This document shows, one piece after another, positions 44,287-53,660 of a stretch of DNA of 64,000 nt. The stretch is from positions 2,480,001-2,544,000 of the forward strand of contig OY782499.1 of the NCBI GenBank assembly GCA_963677815.1, written 5' to 3'. The DNA is from JAEKNW01 sp963677815 (GTDB lineage: Bacteria; Cloacimonadota; Cloacimonadia; Cloacimonadales; JAFGVF01). The position numbers and the translations under genes are program-made. Under the pieces are notes generated by a model, which searched no databases, was not told where the DNA came from, and saw only the letters and a program-made list of their open reading frames with translations. Every line of letters begins with the position of its first letter. The first letter of the stretch is position 1.

Positions 44287-46278
44287 TTAGGATAATTCAT
44301 TCAAATGATAAATATCAACACCTTTATTTTTCCCTTTAACATACTCATTGCAGATAAAATCAACTTGTGCCCTTTCTTTGATATGCTCTAGAGTAAATTC
44401 AGAAATAATTATCTTTTTATCACTAGGGTATTTCTTATTGGAAGCCTCTAGTCTAGCTCCTAAGTTTATCACATCCCCAATTGCAGTGTAATCAAAGACT
44501 TGTTCAGAACCAAGATTCCCGACAACTGCTATCCCAGAATTAACTCCTATACCAATTTCAATAACATCCTTTCCTTCACTGGCCCATTTAGCCTGGAGTT
44601 CAGTTAATCTTTCCCTCATAACAATAGCAGTTTTACAGGCATTATAGGCATGATTTTCATCATAAAGTGGGGTTCCAAAGAGAGCCATTATTTCATCGCC
44701 AACAAATTTATCAATAATTCCTTTGTTCTCAATAACGACTCTAGTCATCTCTGTTAGATACTCTCTCAACATAGCTACAGTATCTTCCATAGGATGAGAT
44801 TCGGTATAGGTAGTAAAAGAGCGGATATCAGAGAATAGAACGGATATTTCCTTATTAGCCCCCCCATATTGCAATTGCTTAGGGTCAGAGATAAGTTGAT
44901 TTACTAATTCAGGGGCCATATAGTGTTGAAAAGCTGTTTTAATTTCCTTCTTTGCTCTGGCTTCCTGCAGGTATTTTTCGATTAAGTTATAAAGGTAAAG
45001 AAGAGTAATTGGCAAAATAAAATCTAGCTTAGGCAGAATAATATTGGAATACTTCAATAATAAAAGAGTAGTCCAATAATGAACAAAAGATATTAACAGC
45101 AAAAAAAGTAGTGATTTATAAGCATTAAATCTGTGGAAAAGATAGCTAAGCAAGATTAAAATAATGAATAATAAGGCATAGAAAATATAATGATTAAGAT
45201 AACTTATTAAATCATTAGCTAAAAGAGAATCTAAGAAATTAGCATGAATTTCAACTCCAGGCATTATACCAAAAGGTGTATGAAAGCTATCATGGTGTTC
45301 TTTTAAAGTAGAGCCAATCAAGACAACTTTATCTTTAAAGGCTTGTTTATCAATAAGTTTTTCAAGATTAGTCTTAATAACTTCTTGAGTATCTATTCCC
45401 ATTTCTTCTAATTGTTGACTTAATTGGTCATCTAATTCAATATCTGAAAAAAAGTCTAGTTCTTCAGATGACATGCCAAAATTTAAGTCAATTAAATCAA
45501 TAAAAGAGTAATAAATTGAAGCTGAGTTGACAGTCTTGTCCCCAGAAAAAGTACCTGCCCCAGCCCGATAATTAATAGGAGATATATAATTTAAGTAATA
45601 TGGAAACTCCAGATTATCTACTTTAACTAGTTTATGTTTTTCATCAAGATGGATTTGAGAGTTTGTATAAAGTGAATAGGCTTTAAGAGCTAAAGAGTAG
45701 ATTTCTTTCTCATTTAATTTATCCATGACTTGGTATTTGCGTAAAAAATTATCAGTATCTGTGAAATTAGAAACGAGTCCAATTTTAGGACTTGCTTGCA
45801 TTATTCTCCTGTTAGGTAAAAGCAAGAAACGATTATTAGCTTCTTGCTCAATTTTGCTAGCATGAATAACTTTATTGTTTGCCGAGATTAAACCCAGCTC
45901 TATATCGTCTTTTTCTAATTTTTGATTAACTAATTCAACTAAACCTTGATTATCTTGTCCCATTAAGGCTATTTGAGCCGTTTCAGGAAATTGTACATCA
46001 AAAACCACAACTTGAGCACCAGCTTTCAGAATATTATTAACTAGTTGGACATAGAGACTTCGAGGAAGAGGCCATTGAATGTTCAAAGTTCTCATAGTTT
46101 CTTCATCAATGGCAACTATTGCAACTTTATCCGTAGTAGAGATATGACCTCTTTTTTGCATAAAGAGGTCATATAATTTTGCTTCTAATTGAAGAAATAT
46201 ATTTGTAAAGGAGCTAAAGAAAGTTATTAGAAAAACTAATAAAGCTACAATAACAAATTTATATCTATTTATTTTCAT
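44287..46278 (-). CDS. CHASE2 domain adenylate/guanylate cyclase
   Basis: 663 residues. One N-terminal membrane helix, an extracytoplasmic CHASE2 sensor (about 25-355, with AIDEETMRTLNIQWPLPRS and VVLIGSTLKEHHDSFHTPFG), three more helices (about 360-445), and a class III cyclase domain (about 475-650): VLFSDIRSFTTYTESH with metal Asp, FVGDEIMALFGTP, IGIGVNSG and FDYTAIGDVINLGARLE. It would make cAMP or cGMP in response to an envelope signal. Linked to the upstream barrel and FecR genes by 3- and 10-base gaps; FecR-CHASE2-cyclase neighbourhoods recur in many bacteria. The single-domain cNMP-binding protein at 3857 could be a receiver, which is speculation. Confidence 0.93.
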   Translation of the reverse strand: MKINRYKFVIVALLVFLITFFSSFTNIFLQLEAKLYDLFMQKRGHISTTDKVAIVAIDEETMRTLNIQWPLPRSLYVQLVNNILKAGAQVVVFDVQFPETAQIALMGQDNQGLVELVNQKLEKDDIELGLISANNKVIHASKIEQEANNRFLLLPNRRIMQASPKIGLVSNFTDTDNFLRKYQVMDKLNEKEIYSLALKAYSLYTNSQIHLDEKHKLVKVDNLEFPYYLNYISPINYRAGAGTFSGDKTVNSASIYYSFIDLIDLNFGMSSEELDFFSDIELDDQLSQQLEEMGIDTQEVIKTNLEKLIDKQAFKDKVVLIGSTLKEHHDSFHTPFGIMPGVEIHANFLDSLLANDLISYLNHYIFYALLFIILILLSYLFHRFNAYKSLLFLLLISFVHYWTTLLLLKYSNIILPKLDFILPITLLYLYNLIEKYLQEARAKKEIKTAFQHYMAPELVNQLISDPKQLQYGGANKEISVLFSDIRSFTTYTESHPMEDTVAMLREYLTEMTRVVIENKGIIDKFVGDEIMALFGTPLYDENHAYNACKTAIVMRERLTELQAKWASEGKDVIEIGIGVNSGIAVVGNLGSEQVFDYTAIGDVINLGARLEASNKKYPSDKKIIISEFTLEHIKERAQVDFICNEYVKGKNKGVDIYHLNELS

Positions 46279-46281
46279 CTT

Positions 46282-48720
46282 CTAGAATTTCTGGATAATA
46301 TTTAAATACCAGTTAACTGCTGAATAATCAGCATCACCTGTTTCATAAGTTCTATCTTTCAAAGTTAAGCTTGTTGTTAAGGAGGTTAACCTGTATGGAT
46401 AATAACTTAAGCCAAAGGAGGTTGCAGAGTAAGAATTATCTTCACTATCATCAAGTTGATTTTCATTATTGGTAAGCCTGTAATCAAAGAATGGAGTTAG
46501 CTTGAGAAAATCTATATCGTATTCAAATTTAACTCTCATTGAGCTTCTTTTCCATTCCTGATCATCATAATAAAAGTTATCTTCCTTAGCACTTGTAACA
46601 AAAGCTTGGAAACCTTCACTTTTAGTATAATTGTAAGAAAATTGACTTGTTAATGGGATAAAAGCTAATTTAGATTTATATCTTATAAAGAAACTATTAT
46701 TCTCAAATTCATACAAATCTCTAAGGTCATCCTCATCAAGGGAATATTGATAATCGAAATCTAAGGAGAATGGGATGTAAGGAACTTTATCAAAAGTATA
46801 ACCTATACCACCTCCGTAAGCTCTTGTTCTATATTCTTGAGCTTCATCAACTATTTCAGTTAATGGGTCTTCCTCATTGATTTCAAAAATATCATTATTC
46901 TCAATACTTGTTCTGCCAATATTGGCATTTGCTCTCAGAACTGGATACTTTTCTTTACGAAAGATGGTGTTTACTTGATAATTGCTATTAACATTGGTTG
47001 TTGCTAAGTTTTCGGAGATATTATCACTTGTTCTATTAAATGAGAAATCTACGAACACTGTATTATGGAAATTGATATTATCAGCAAAGGTAAACTCATG
47101 AGTATCCTTATTTATATTTCTAGCTGTTAATGAATTAAAAGCAGAACCAACTCTTGAATAGTTAACAGAGAAGAGGTTACCAGCGATATACAAAGAAGAG
47201 TACATCTTATAAGCCAAATTAGCTGTAGTTAAACTAAGGGGCTCGGTATTTTTATTTATCACAAAGAAGCCATCAATAGATTCTGGGTCAAATGGCAAAT
47301 CGCCACCTACATCTTCTTCCAATTCATCTTCTGAAATAGCACCATCAATGATATTTGAGTTGTAAGCACTAATTGCAAGCTCACCACCAAAGGAGAATAG
47401 CTTTCGTGGTGTTGATAATTTGAAATCAGTTGAAAAGACAAGATTATCAATAGGATTAATTATTTGCTTGTCTTCCGAGTCTTCTTTTCCATTAAGATGA
47501 GCAATATAGTAATCATCATAATCTAAAGAACTTATTCTATCTTTGTTTTTAGAAAGATTAATTCCAAATTGGAAAGCATTTTTATTACCTAAAGCTAGTC
47601 TGATTACCCCTGATTCTCTCTTAAAAGTACCAGGGATATACAAAGCACCATCCTCTTTGGTAGATAATGCACGAGCAGTAGAGCCCCAATAACTTTCAAG
47701 TAAGAAGTATTTGAAATGTAATTTACCACCTAAGCCCCTGATATTGGAAGAATTAGTGGTAAATTCAGAGATATAAGGAGTTTTATCTCCAAGATATAAG
47801 TCAAAATGAGGAACTTTAAGATCAAAACTATATCTATTTACAGCTTGCTTTTCCGAGCTTTCAAGAGAGGACAAGTAAATCCTTGAGTTTATCTTGCTAT
47901 ATCTGTTATGTCCGCTAACCTGTAATATAGCAGAGTGGGAACTTGAAGTAGATTCTGAAGACGAGTTATTTGAGTTATCATAAGAAAATGAATTTGTATT
48001 TCCTTTATAATTGACATTTCCTCTAAGGTTATAAGGTAACTCATAGGTAAACATTTTTTGTTTAACAGAGACTTTTTGAATTCCTGAATCAAGGACATCA
48101 CCTGTAAGAGTTTTAGCCTTTAACTGGAAGTTGAAAGAATCTTGGATATTTTCAACATTATACACTAAAAGGGTAGGTGTAATAATTAGTTTTTTAGTTC
48201 TAATTCTCCCATTTACATAGAAGTCGATAGATTCATAATCAATTTCATCTTTAATGCTAAACAAAGAAACTGAAAGAGAAAAGTCTTCCCCTTGTTCTAA
48301 ATCATTCATATCATTAAGAATAACGAAATCGCTTGTTCTTTCCTCAGAAATAACCTGAACTAAGACTGGATTTAACGTTGCTTGTTCAGCTGGATAAGTT
48401 ATTGTTTCGTTAGAAGCAGTTTTGCCTTCTATATAATATTCCAGTCCTCTGGCATACTGAGAAATTGGAATTCCTACGTTATATTCACCATTTAGTCCTG
48501 ACTGAACATCTACATTTATAAGATTATAAGCTACCTCTCCTCTTTCTCGGTAGAAGATATTTAGCTCTGTTACTTCCTGCCAGTTACCATCAATTAAAAT
48601 ATTGAGACTTAAAACTGAATCTTTATAGGCGACATAGGATTGGTTATGTTCAATTATTATCTCAGAATATAATGTTGAGCATAAAACAATTATTAAGAAT
48701 ATTATTATCTTTTTTTGCAT
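46282..48720 (-). CDS. Large outer-membrane beta-barrel-like protein
   Basis: 812 residues, family not recognised. Signal peptide (about 1-19, MQKKIIIFLIIVLCSTLYSE), an Ig-like periplasmic portion (about 20-220) and a long region of amphipathic strands (about 230-812) rich in Tyr, Ser and Asn, ending in IIQKF with terminal Phe, as expected of an outer-membrane barrel. Between the FecR and CHASE2 genes, so it may form the outer-membrane part of that sensing or transport system. Confidence 0.68.
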   Translation of the reverse strand: MQKKIIIFLIIVLCSTLYSEIIIEHNQSYVAYKDSVLSLNILIDGNWQEVTELNIFYRERGEVAYNLINVDVQSGLNGEYNVGIPISQYARGLEYYIEGKTASNETITYPAEQATLNPVLVQVISEERTSDFVILNDMNDLEQGEDFSLSVSLFSIKDEIDYESIDFYVNGRIRTKKLIITPTLLVYNVENIQDSFNFQLKAKTLTGDVLDSGIQKVSVKQKMFTYELPYNLRGNVNYKGNTNSFSYDNSNNSSSESTSSSHSAILQVSGHNRYSKINSRIYLSSLESSEKQAVNRYSFDLKVPHFDLYLGDKTPYISEFTTNSSNIRGLGGKLHFKYFLLESYWGSTARALSTKEDGALYIPGTFKRESGVIRLALGNKNAFQFGINLSKNKDRISSLDYDDYYIAHLNGKEDSEDKQIINPIDNLVFSTDFKLSTPRKLFSFGGELAISAYNSNIIDGAISEDELEEDVGGDLPFDPESIDGFFVINKNTEPLSLTTANLAYKMYSSLYIAGNLFSVNYSRVGSAFNSLTARNINKDTHEFTFADNINFHNTVFVDFSFNRTSDNISENLATTNVNSNYQVNTIFRKEKYPVLRANANIGRTSIENNDIFEINEEDPLTEIVDEAQEYRTRAYGGGIGYTFDKVPYIPFSLDFDYQYSLDEDDLRDLYEFENNSFFIRYKSKLAFIPLTSQFSYNYTKSEGFQAFVTSAKEDNFYYDDQEWKRSSMRVKFEYDIDFLKLTPFFDYRLTNNENQLDDSEDNSYSATSFGLSYYPYRLTSLTTSLTLKDRTYETGDADYSAVNWYLNIIQKF

Positions 48721-48730
48721 CTCTTACCTC

Positions 48731-50176
48731 CTAATATTCTAAGATAATGGTCTTTATTTCACCCTCTTCGTTTTCGAATTGGATTTTCATTGTATTCTCA
48801 TATTCAATAGTTTCAAGCTCTTGATCAACTTCTTCAGGTACACTTTCAGTCTTTCTTCTATCGATTTGACCATCTTCAGTTGAAGTAACTGTATTACCTT
48901 TAGTCACTAGAGATTTTTCTTTTGACTTTTTATTCTCGACTTCTACTTTTCCTGAGAAACCTGTTACCTTAGTAACACCATCTATTAATTCAACTAAGAA
49001 TTCTGTTCCTCGTACTGAAGCTATTGTTGAAGTAGTCGAAACAGAGTATTTACCAGCTATTTTATTATTAACAGTTGATAAAATAGAGCCAGTTTCTAAT
49101 TTTAATTCTTTGTTAAGAAGCTCATTATCTACACTGGCACTTATTAAAACTTGACTATTAGAGAATACTCTGATTTTACTTGAATTATCAACCATTTTTA
49201 TTAAAGCTAACGATTGGTCGTCTGTGCGAACTATATCACTATTTCGTAAAAGTGTACCAACAGGGCATTCAAGTGTTTCCTGACCTCTAAGCAAAGTTAA
49301 GTTTCCTTTAATCTTCAAAACAACAGCAATTGGAGTATCCTCATTAGGTGCTTCCCCTCTTAATCTTTTTGGACTGAGATCAGCAGCTTCTTTCTTTTCA
49401 ACTACAACAGCTGGTTTTCCAGAACTAGTTTCCTTGTCTTCAATAGGGATTGCTACACTTGCAGAGTAAGAATCTTGAATTCTATCAAAGATTCTTGGAT
49501 CTGGAGAAAAACCGGGTTCTAAACTTACTATATCTTCTTGAGAGTGAACCATTAAATCTGAAATAGGTCCAACATCAATAGACCGACTACCACTTTCTTG
49601 TTTGCCTTGCTCTTGATTTCTGTCTGGAAGAGTTTTTTCGATAGCTTTTTCAATGATTTGACCATCATCTGAAGATATTAAAGACTGATTAGCTGATAAA
49701 CTATGTGTCTTTCCAGATATCTTATTTAAAACATCTACATTACCTTGAATCACACTTACTTGAGTTCCTTGATTAGTAAGAGAAACCTCAAATTTAGTAC
49801 CTCTTACCGAAGCAACTGTAGAATTAGTTTCAATAGTGTAAGAACCAGTGATTTTATCTTTAAGGTCATTTAAAATTTTACCTTTAGCAAGATTAACCTT
49901 GGTATTTAAGCTATCTAAAGACGTGATTGTGATAGTGGAATTAGGAAAAACTCTCAAAGTACCATTAGTAAACTTATAATGAAGTAAGGCATAAGAATCA
50001 ATATCAGTCATAATCTGTGTATTATTAACTAAAGTATTACCTGTTCTGTAAAACACACGGATTGAATCTATATCGGAATAAATCGCACCTTGTATTTTTG
50101 TAAAGATAGCTATTTCTTGTGCTAGTAAGAAAGTGGAAAGTGTAAGTAATAAAACTATTAGTAGTATTTTCTTCAT
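48731..50176 (-). CDS. Secreted protein with two FecR domains
   Basis: 481 residues. Signal peptide (about 1-19, MKKILLIVLLLTLSTFLLAQ) and two FecR-like beta-helical domains (about 25-165 and 285-430). The repeats are clear: STVASVRGTKFEVSLTNQGT in the first and STIASVRGTEFLVELIDGVT in the second, each after a GKILNDLKDKITGSYTIET- or GSILSTVNNKIAGKYSVST-type stretch. An acidic, disordered-looking linker joins them. No membrane helix beyond the signal, unlike true FecR anti-sigma regulators, and no sigma factor nearby. Probably a periplasmic structural or sensing partner of the CHASE2 cyclase. Confidence 0.85.
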   Translation of the reverse strand: MKKILLIVLLLTLSTFLLAQEIAIFTKIQGAIYSDIDSIRVFYRTGNTLVNNTQIMTDIDSYALLHYKFTNGTLRVFPNSTITITSLDSLNTKVNLAKGKILNDLKDKITGSYTIETNSTVASVRGTKFEVSLTNQGTQVSVIQGNVDVLNKISGKTHSLSANQSLISSDDGQIIEKAIEKTLPDRNQEQGKQESGSRSIDVGPISDLMVHSQEDIVSLEPGFSPDPRIFDRIQDSYSASVAIPIEDKETSSGKPAVVVEKKEAADLSPKRLRGEAPNEDTPIAVVLKIKGNLTLLRGQETLECPVGTLLRNSDIVRTDDQSLALIKMVDNSSKIRVFSNSQVLISASVDNELLNKELKLETGSILSTVNNKIAGKYSVSTTSTIASVRGTEFLVELIDGVTKVTGFSGKVEVENKKSKEKSLVTKGNTVTSTEDGQIDRRKTESVPEEVDQELETIEYENTMKIQFENEEGEIKTIILEY

Positions 50177-50187
50177 GATATGCTCCT

Positions 50188-51309
50188 TTACTCTACACTT
50201 ATTTCTATATCATAAGTTGAATATAGTTCTCTAATTTTATCTACAGCTTCTTTACCATAGTACTTTTTGCCATTTAGCAGAATACCGTCTTTGGGTAGAT
50301 ATCCTGCTTCAAGTAAGGCATTAATTTCTGCAATATTCAGGTTCATTAAGTTGTTCTCTAGTTCTTCTTGATATGCATTGATAACTTCAACACTTGGTGA
50401 ACAGCCAAACTGGAAAACATAATAAGAACTTGCTAAATATTGGTCATATTCAGATTGGTTAAGTGTTTCTTCCCCTATATACTTTACTTTAGCTCGCCAG
50501 GCATAGTATTTATTTTCTTGGAAATTATATTGAGGAGTATAGACAGAAATATTACTCACTTGTTCTTGCTCAACTATTCTTCCATTATATTCTATATTGC
50601 TAGGGTCAAGTTCATAAGCTTGGTCAAACTCTTTAATTTCAATAACATATAAATTATTAAAACCAGAAGCATTCCAGTTAAATATTATTGGCTTATTTTC
50701 TATTGGAATATTAGCAGAACCAGGTAAAACACCTGGAGAGATAACACGCACTGATTGGATACCTCTTACAGAGAAAGTTATTATAGTAGAGTCTCCTTGA
50801 TAAAGAGAGTTTTTAGGTTCCAAAGCTATTTCAATTCTATATTGGCCATCTGGGAAGAGTCCAGTTTCTAAGAGAAAGTCTTCAAACTGACTATTGTTTT
50901 CCATAATATCATCAAAGGAGAAGTTACTTTCAGCCTCAAAGAATCTATTATCCTCTGAAGTAATAAGGTCTCGGTTAGTAACTATGAAGTGGGAATCATA
51001 TTGATTAGATGGACTAGGACTCTCAATTGGATTAAGAGTTGTGCAAGTAAGTAAATTACCATTCCAATATAAATCAATATTCAAGTCATAATCTGCTTGC
51101 CTATCAGTATCAGAAGCATCTTGAGCTGGAATAGTGATATCCAAATTAAATATGATTGGTTGAGAATAAGGTTGGGTTGGGTCGAAGTAGGAAACTTTTA
51201 AGATATTCAAGCTCGGTTGTCGTACTGAACCAGAAATCTGATATGCCGTATTAGCATAAATCAAACAGGTAAAAACAATTAGGGAAAGAAAAGTGATAAT
51301 TTTCTTCAT
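50188..51309 (-). CDS. Secreted protein of unknown function
   Basis: 373 residues. Signal peptide (MKKIITFLSLIVFTCLIYAN), then beta-rich sequence that looks like one or two Ig/FnIII-like domains (GSANIPIENKPIIFNWNASG and YYAWRAKVKYIGEE). The C terminus is alpha-helical with EINALLEAGYLPKDGILLNG and KYYGKEAVDKIRELY. No family recognised. It overlaps the ddl stop by 4 bases and precedes the FecR gene by 11. Confidence 0.6.
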   Translation of the reverse strand: MKKIITFLSLIVFTCLIYANTAYQISGSVRQPSLNILKVSYFDPTQPYSQPIIFNLDITIPAQDASDTDRQADYDLNIDLYWNGNLLTCTTLNPIESPSPSNQYDSHFIVTNRDLITSEDNRFFEAESNFSFDDIMENNSQFEDFLLETGLFPDGQYRIEIALEPKNSLYQGDSTIITFSVRGIQSVRVISPGVLPGSANIPIENKPIIFNWNASGFNNLYVIEIKEFDQAYELDPSNIEYNGRIVEQEQVSNISVYTPQYNFQENKYYAWRAKVKYIGEETLNQSEYDQYLASSYYVFQFGCSPSVEVINAYQEELENNLMNLNIAEINALLEAGYLPKDGILLNGKKYYGKEAVDKIRELYSTYDIEISVE

Positions 51310-52229
51310 AACTCCTCCTTAGAAAGAGATAAATCAATTATGTTTAGTAAAAGTTTTTCAAAAGTTATTCCTTTAGCTTGAACCGCCATAGGAGTTAAAC
51401 TTAGTGATGTCATTCCAGGCAGGGTATTAACTTCCAAGAAATAGAAAGTAGAACCATCATATCTAAAATCTACTCGTCCATAGACTTTGCCAGACATTCT
51501 TTTAAATAAATTATAAGCCATTTGCTGTACTATGCTAGAATTTTCTTCAGATAAGTCAGCTGGACAGATATATTCTGTATTACCTTTAGTATATTTATTT
51601 TTATAATCATACCATCCGCTTCTAGGTCGGACCTCAATTACTGGATAAGTTTGATTACCAAGTATAGTTACAGTCAGCTCTTTTCCAGGAATAAATTCTT
51701 CAATTAACACTTTTTCATCATATTGGAAAGCATCCTCCAAGGCTGGGAGCAGTTGTTCTAAGCTCTCAACCTTAGATATACCAACGGAAGAACCACCATT
51801 ATTTGGTTTAACTATATAAGGAAGTGGAAAATCTACTTGTAATGACTCCAGTCCTGTAGTTTTGTCAACTAAAATACCTTTTGCAACTGGAATACCAAGG
51901 TCTTTAGCAATTAATTTGGAAAGATATTTATCCATAGCTATTGTACTAGCGTAGGAATCTGAACCTGTGAAAGGTATTTTAGCTAATTCTAAAAGAGCTT
52001 GAATATTTCCATTTTCACCATCACCACCATGGAGTCCGTTGAAAACAAGGTCAGGTTTGTGTTGTCTGATTGTTTTGATAAAGTCTTCAGTATTAGGAAA
52101 ATCAGATGGGTCAATTTTCACACATTGACACTTAGCTCCAGTGAGACATTTATATATTTCATTAGAGCTATTAAGAGATACTTCTCTTTCACTAGAACTT
52201 CCCCCTTCAATAATAACTATCTTTTTCAT
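51306..52229 (-). CDS. ddl: D-alanine-D-alanine ligase
   Basis: 307 residues, normal for Ddl, which makes the D-Ala-D-Ala dipeptide for peptidoglycan in the cytosol with ATP. ATP-grasp motifs are intact: FNGLHGGDGENGNIQALLE (about 62-80), PYIVKPNNGGSSVGIS (about 137-152), VLIEEFIPGKELTVTILG, GRVDFRYDG and FLEVNTLPGMTSLSL near the end. First gene of the FecR-CHASE2 operon, behind the strong promoter at 52265-52292, which is an unexpected link between wall synthesis and signalling. Confidence 0.95.
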   Translation of the reverse strand: MKKIVIIEGGSSSEREVSLNSSNEIYKCLTGAKCQCVKIDPSDFPNTEDFIKTIRQHKPDLVFNGLHGGDGENGNIQALLELAKIPFTGSDSYASTIAMDKYLSKLIAKDLGIPVAKGILVDKTTGLESLQVDFPLPYIVKPNNGGSSVGISKVESLEQLLPALEDAFQYDEKVLIEEFIPGKELTVTILGNQTYPVIEVRPRSGWYDYKNKYTKGNTEYICPADLSEENSSIVQQMAYNLFKRMSGKVYGRVDFRYDGSTFYFLEVNTLPGMTSLSLTPMAVQAKGITFEKLLLNIIDLSLSKEEL

Positions 52230-52264
52230 ATATCCTCTTATGTTTAGTGTATTATATTAAACAA

Positions 52265-52292
52265 ATTATAGGATGAATATAAAAATAGTCAA
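52265..52292 (-). promoter_or_regulatory. Strong sigma70-type promoter of the ddl operon
   Basis: Minus strand: TTGACT (52287-52292), a 16-base spacer, TATAAT (52265-52270, perfect). It lies 36 bases before the ddl start and only 3 bases after the stop of the GNAT gene. Confidence 0.65.
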
Positions 52293-52295
52293 TAT

Positions 52296-53222
52296 TTAAA
52301 GTTTAATTCTATAAAATACTTTTAATTGTGCTCCCATGGATGCTTTAAATCTAGCTATTGTGTTTGTATTTGCACCACATAAATCAAAAGTTTGATACTT
52401 GTCTTTAAGATGTTGACTAATGGTATGGATAAGTAAGGTTGATGCCCCATTAGCTAGGTCTTCAATAGCTGTTGATTGTAGCCATGCATAGGCTATTTTA
52501 TTATTATTATCAAGTAAGCAGAACATTGTGGAAGCAACTTCTCCGTTTTCTTTGATGAGAGAAAATTGTTTAACATACTCTAAATCTATTAGTTTTTTTA
52601 AAAAGTTAGGGAAAACATTTTCATCAATTTTAACCTTCCAGTCTTGTCTATCTTTAGTGTCTTTTACCAGCCTTAAATAACTTTTAATATCTTCTTCTTG
52701 GGAAAATTGGTAGGATAAGTTTTGGGCTTTTCTTAAGGATGCTCTTTGTCTTTTGAAAAAAGTATCAGAGCTGTAGGAATTTAAATCAAACACATAAGTG
52801 TATAAAGGGCTAGCAGTCATACCAGACCAGATAAATCCTCTGATATCTTGAGTTTCAGGAGAAAGATTCTTTTCTACTTTGAAATAGTATTTTTGATAAT
52901 ATTCGCTAATTCTTTGATAAATTTCTAGTTCTTGTAATTGATTTTCATTTTTGTATTTTCTTTGGATAAGAAAAAGTTCAATTGGCTGATAATAGGCCAC
53001 AGAAGGATTAATGATAGTAGGTATGCCAAGTATTTTTTTTTCATAAGATACTGTTAAGGCAAGTAAATTATTATTATCTCTGTTCGTGACAACTAAATAT
53101 TTTACATCTATACCGAACAAATCCTTTATTAGCAATAAATATTTTGGATAGAGAAAAACATTAGTAATAAGTTGAGGGTGAGCAAAATCGCTTATCCTAC
53201 ATGATTTGACCTCGATATTCAT
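52296..53222 (-). CDS. GNAT/FemAB-like acetyl- or aminoacyltransferase
   Basis: 308 residues with two GNAT-like halves. FFKRQRASLRKAQNLSYQFS, LVKDTKDRQDW and GANTNTIARFKASMGAQLKV fit the BioF2/FemAB-like Acetyltransf_6 class, which transfers amino acids or acyl groups onto sugar or peptide intermediates, often in the envelope. The exact acceptor is unknown. One base separates it from the response regulator upstream, so they share a transcript. Confidence 0.72.
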   Translation of the reverse strand: MNIEVKSCRISDFAHPQLITNVFLYPKYLLLIKDLFGIDVKYLVVTNRDNNNLLALTVSYEKKILGIPTIINPSVAYYQPIELFLIQRKYKNENQLQELEIYQRISEYYQKYYFKVEKNLSPETQDIRGFIWSGMTASPLYTYVFDLNSYSSDTFFKRQRASLRKAQNLSYQFSQEEDIKSYLRLVKDTKDRQDWKVKIDENVFPNFLKKLIDLEYVKQFSLIKENGEVASTMFCLLDNNNKIAYAWLQSTAIEDLANGASTLLIHTISQHLKDKYQTFDLCGANTNTIARFKASMGAQLKVFYRIKL

Positions 53223-53223
53223 T

Positions 53224-53583
53224 CTAGCCGATCAATTTTTGGACTACCTCTAACAACTCTTTCATTCTAAATGGTTTGATAATGTATTCAAAAACGCCAT
53301 CAACCATAGCTTTATAAGCACTATCTACTGTAGGGTAACCTGTCATAATCACCATTTTTAGATTTGGGTCTTTTGAAAGAAGAGATTCCATTAATTCAAT
53401 TCCCCCAATATCAGGCATAACTAAATCTATTATTGCTAGTGAATAATTTCCTGGTTTAAAAGTTTCTATTGTTTCAAGAGCAGTATCTGGTATTTCTACA
53501 TCATAGCCATTTTTTACTAAATATTGACCTACTACATCTCGTAATAACTGATCATCATCAACTATCAAAATTTTTTTACTCAT
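53224..53583 (-). CDS. Single-domain response regulator (CheY-like)
   Basis: 119 residues from the ATG at 53583. The upstream ATG at 53595 is rejected because its own GGAG serves as the ribosome binding site of the later ATG. Receiver motifs: ILIVDDDQLLRDVV (acidic pocket at about 8-10), phospho-Asp in LAIIDLVMPDIGG (about 52), MTGYP and IIKPFRMKE with the conserved Lys. No output domain, so it acts through a partner, perhaps one of the sensor kinases. Likely promoter at 53617-53645. Confidence 0.92.
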   Translation of the reverse strand: MSKKILIVDDDQLLRDVVGQYLVKNGYDVEIPDTALETIETFKPGNYSLAIIDLVMPDIGGIELMESLLSKDPNLKMVIMTGYPTVDSAYKAMVDGVFEYIIKPFRMKELLEVVQKLIG

Positions 53584-53616
53584 CTGAATCTCCATTATGT
53601 GACTTAAGCTAATTAT

Positions 53617-53645
53617 AAAATAATTAACATTGTTAGATTTGTCAA
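53617..53645 (-). promoter_or_regulatory. Likely promoter of the response regulator gene
   Basis: Minus strand: TTGACA (53640-53645, perfect), a 17-base spacer and TATTTT (53617-53622), 33 bases before the chosen start codon. Confidence 0.45.
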
Positions 53646-53660
53646 GATTTTATATTGATC

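Noticed and set aside
48731..50176. FecR-type iron signalling with an ECF sigma factor
   Set aside because: There is no sigma factor, no TonB-dependent receptor and no membrane-spanning FecR architecture nearby.
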